Source: an uncultured Verrucomicrobiota bacterium (GTDB lineage Bacteria > Verrucomicrobiota > Verrucomicrobiia > Limisphaerales > SXTU01). From it: a stretch of DNA of 6,700 nucleotides. A program made the position numbers and the translations under genes. This document shows, piece after piece, positions 5,881 to 6,700 of this stretch. The notes below the pieces were generated by a model, which was given only the letters and a program-made list of their open reading frames with translations, did no database searches and was not told where the DNA came from. How positions within the stretch are numbered: the stretch's first letter is position 1; each line of letters starts with the position of its first letter. The stretch covers positions 1 to 6,700 of the forward strand of contig CAIPBN010000193.1 in assembly GCA_903863315.1 (NCBI GenBank), written 5' to 3'.

Positions 5881-5964
5881 ATTCAGTAATCAGTGTCCAG
5901 TGTTCAGTGAGCTGCCCGGACACGCGCCGACTGATTGCTGAACACTGATTACTGATTACTAATT
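5881..5964. repeat. Inverted repeat built of heptamers (AATCAGT-like), upstream of alaS
   Basis: The left arm 5881-5908 reads ATTCAGT, AATCAGT, GTCCAGT, GTTCAGT. The right side 5930-5964 reads ACTGATT, GCTGAAC, ACTGATT, ACTGATT, ACTAATT. Pairing 5881-5908 with 5937-5964 gives 22 of 28 matches, with an exact ten-base core (5885-5894 with 5951-5960), around a 28-base loop. The right arm ends 15 bases before the alaS ATG, so any alaS transcript starting upstream would carry the hairpin next to its ribosome-binding region. Confidence 0.8.
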
Positions 5965-5979
5965 GCTTTCCGCTCCGCC

Positions 5980-6700
5980 ATGATGACCAGCACGCAAATC
6001 CGCCAGTCGTTCCTCGACTTCTTCCGGTCGAAGCAACACACCATCGTCCCCTCGTCCAGCCTCATGCCGGACAGCCCGAACCTGCTCTTCACCAACGCCG
6101 GCATGAACCAGTTCGTGCCCATCTTCCTCAACGAGACGAAGTGCCCCTACACCCCCGGCCGCGCCGCCGACACCCAGAAGTGCATCCGCGCCGGCGGCAA
6201 GCACAACGACCTCGAGGACGTGGGCAAGGACGTCTACCACCACACGTTCTTCGAGATGCTCGGCAACTGGTCCTTCGGCGATTACTTCAAGCAGGAGGCC
6301 ATCAGTTGGGCGTGGGAGCTGGTCATCGAAGTCTGGAAGTTCCCCCCGCAGCGGCTCTACGCGACCGTTTACAACCCCGATAAAGCCAAGGGCGACCCCA
6401 GCGAGTTCGACCAGGAGGCGTGGGACATCTGGGCCGCGAAGTTCCGCAGCGTCGGCCTCGACCCCGCCGTCCACATCGTCAACGGCAACAAGAAAGACAA
6501 CTTCTGGATGATGGGCGACACCGGCCCCTGCGGCCCGTGCTCTGAACTCCACGTGGACCTCACGCCCGCCGGCGACACGCGCGGGCTGCTCGTCAACAAA
6601 GGCTCCGCCGAGTGCATCGAGATCTGGAACAACGTCTTCATCCAGTTCAACGCCAACCCGGACGGCACCTTCAGCCCGCTGCCAGCCAAGCATGTGGACA
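5980..6700 (+). CDS. alaS: Alanyl-tRNA synthetase, N-terminal catalytic part; 3' end outside window
   Basis: AlaRS charges tRNA-Ala with alanine in the cytoplasm. I translated 240 codons from the ATG at 5980 with no stop before the edge; the full enzyme is usually about 870-900 residues, so only the start of the class II catalytic domain is seen. Landmarks match the family: FLDFF (11-15), LLFTNAGMNQF (35-45), CIRAGGKHNDLEDVG (68-82), HHTFFEMLGNWSFGDYF (87-103), GDTGPCGPCSE (179-189) and WNNVFIQFN (216-224). A second ATG follows immediately at 5983; either may be used. There is no Shine-Dalgarno match in the fifteen bases before the ATG, which come right after the heptamer inverted repeat. It is transcribed away from the DUF1501 gene. 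Confidence 0.98.
   Translation, partial: MMTSTQIRQSFLDFFRSKQHTIVPSSSLMPDSPNLLFTNAGMNQFVPIFLNETKCPYTPGRAADTQKCIRAGGKHNDLEDVGKDVYHHTFFEMLGNWSFGDYFKQEAISWAWELVIEVWKFPPQRLYATVYNPDKAKGDPSEFDQEAWDIWAAKFRSVGLDPAVHIVNGNKKDNFWMMGDTGPCGPCSELHVDLTPAGDTRGLLVNKGSAECIEIWNNVFIQFNANPDGTFSPLPAKHVD

Larger units (their letters stand above)
5617..5979. promoter_or_regulatory. Divergent intergenic region between DUF1501 gene and alaS
   Basis: This 363-base gap must contain promoters for both the DUF1501 gene (minus) and alaS (plus). I cannot pick out a confident -35/-10 pair for either. It carries two exact palindromes (5657-5673 and 5776-5792) and, next to alaS, the heptamer inverted repeat at 5881-5964. No reading frame in it looks like a gene. 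Confidence 0.5.

Noticed and set aside
5881..5964. Short repeated words considered as a CRISPR array
   Set aside because: Units are 6-9 bases, directly adjacent and degenerate, with no spacers and no cas genes in the window.
5959..6693. Minus-strand frame of 244 codons opposite alaS
   Set aside because: Antisense of a strongly conserved alaS coding region; no family resemblance.

Overview
The window looks like a GC-rich, Gram-negative member of the Verrucomicrobiota (PVC superphylum), possibly of the Pedosphaera/Limisphaerales kind. This is inferred from three things: a Tat-exported DUF1501 protein of the planctomycete/verrucomicrobial type, an outer-membrane beta-barrel gene inside a metal-transport operon, and a metal-ABC permease that appears to run into a DtxR-like repressor domain, an arrangement I know best from the chlamydial YtgCR protein. 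No 16S or other phylogenetic marker was tested.

Layout: positions 1-3893 (minus strand, read right to left) hold a four-gene metal-import operon. It encodes a periplasmic metal-binding lipocalin-free cluster-A-I protein (2964-3893), an outer-membrane beta-barrel of the 'transporter/MetA-pathway' type (2012-2869), an ABC ATPase (1137-1898) and an ABC-3 permease (1100 to beyond position 1). The permease has all its membrane domain in the window and then begins what looks like the first helix of a DtxR/MntR winged helix before the edge cuts it. The upstream region 3939-4010 is a local A+T-rich island carrying two DtxR/MntR-type 5-4-5 operators plus extra half-sites. Together these suggest an autoregulated manganese or iron uptake unit: barrel (outer membrane), binding protein (periplasm), permease and ATPase (inner membrane), and a repressor domain made as part of the permease.

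Upstream of that operon on the same strand is a solitary DUF1501 gene (4183-5616), followed by a 363-base gene-free stretch and then the divergent, partial alaS (5980 to beyond 6700, plus strand).

The most unusual structure is in the spacers. Four gaps (991-1138, 1914-1989, 2882-2947, 5881-5964) each hold an imperfect inverted repeat whose arms are built from a degenerate short word repeated in phase: 7, 9, 6 and 7 bases respectively, with a different word each time. Three lie inside the metal operon, and one of these extends into the permease gene, where it encodes the hydrophobic core of the apparent signal peptide. None of the genes has a convincing Shine-Dalgarno sequence, and one uses a TTG start.
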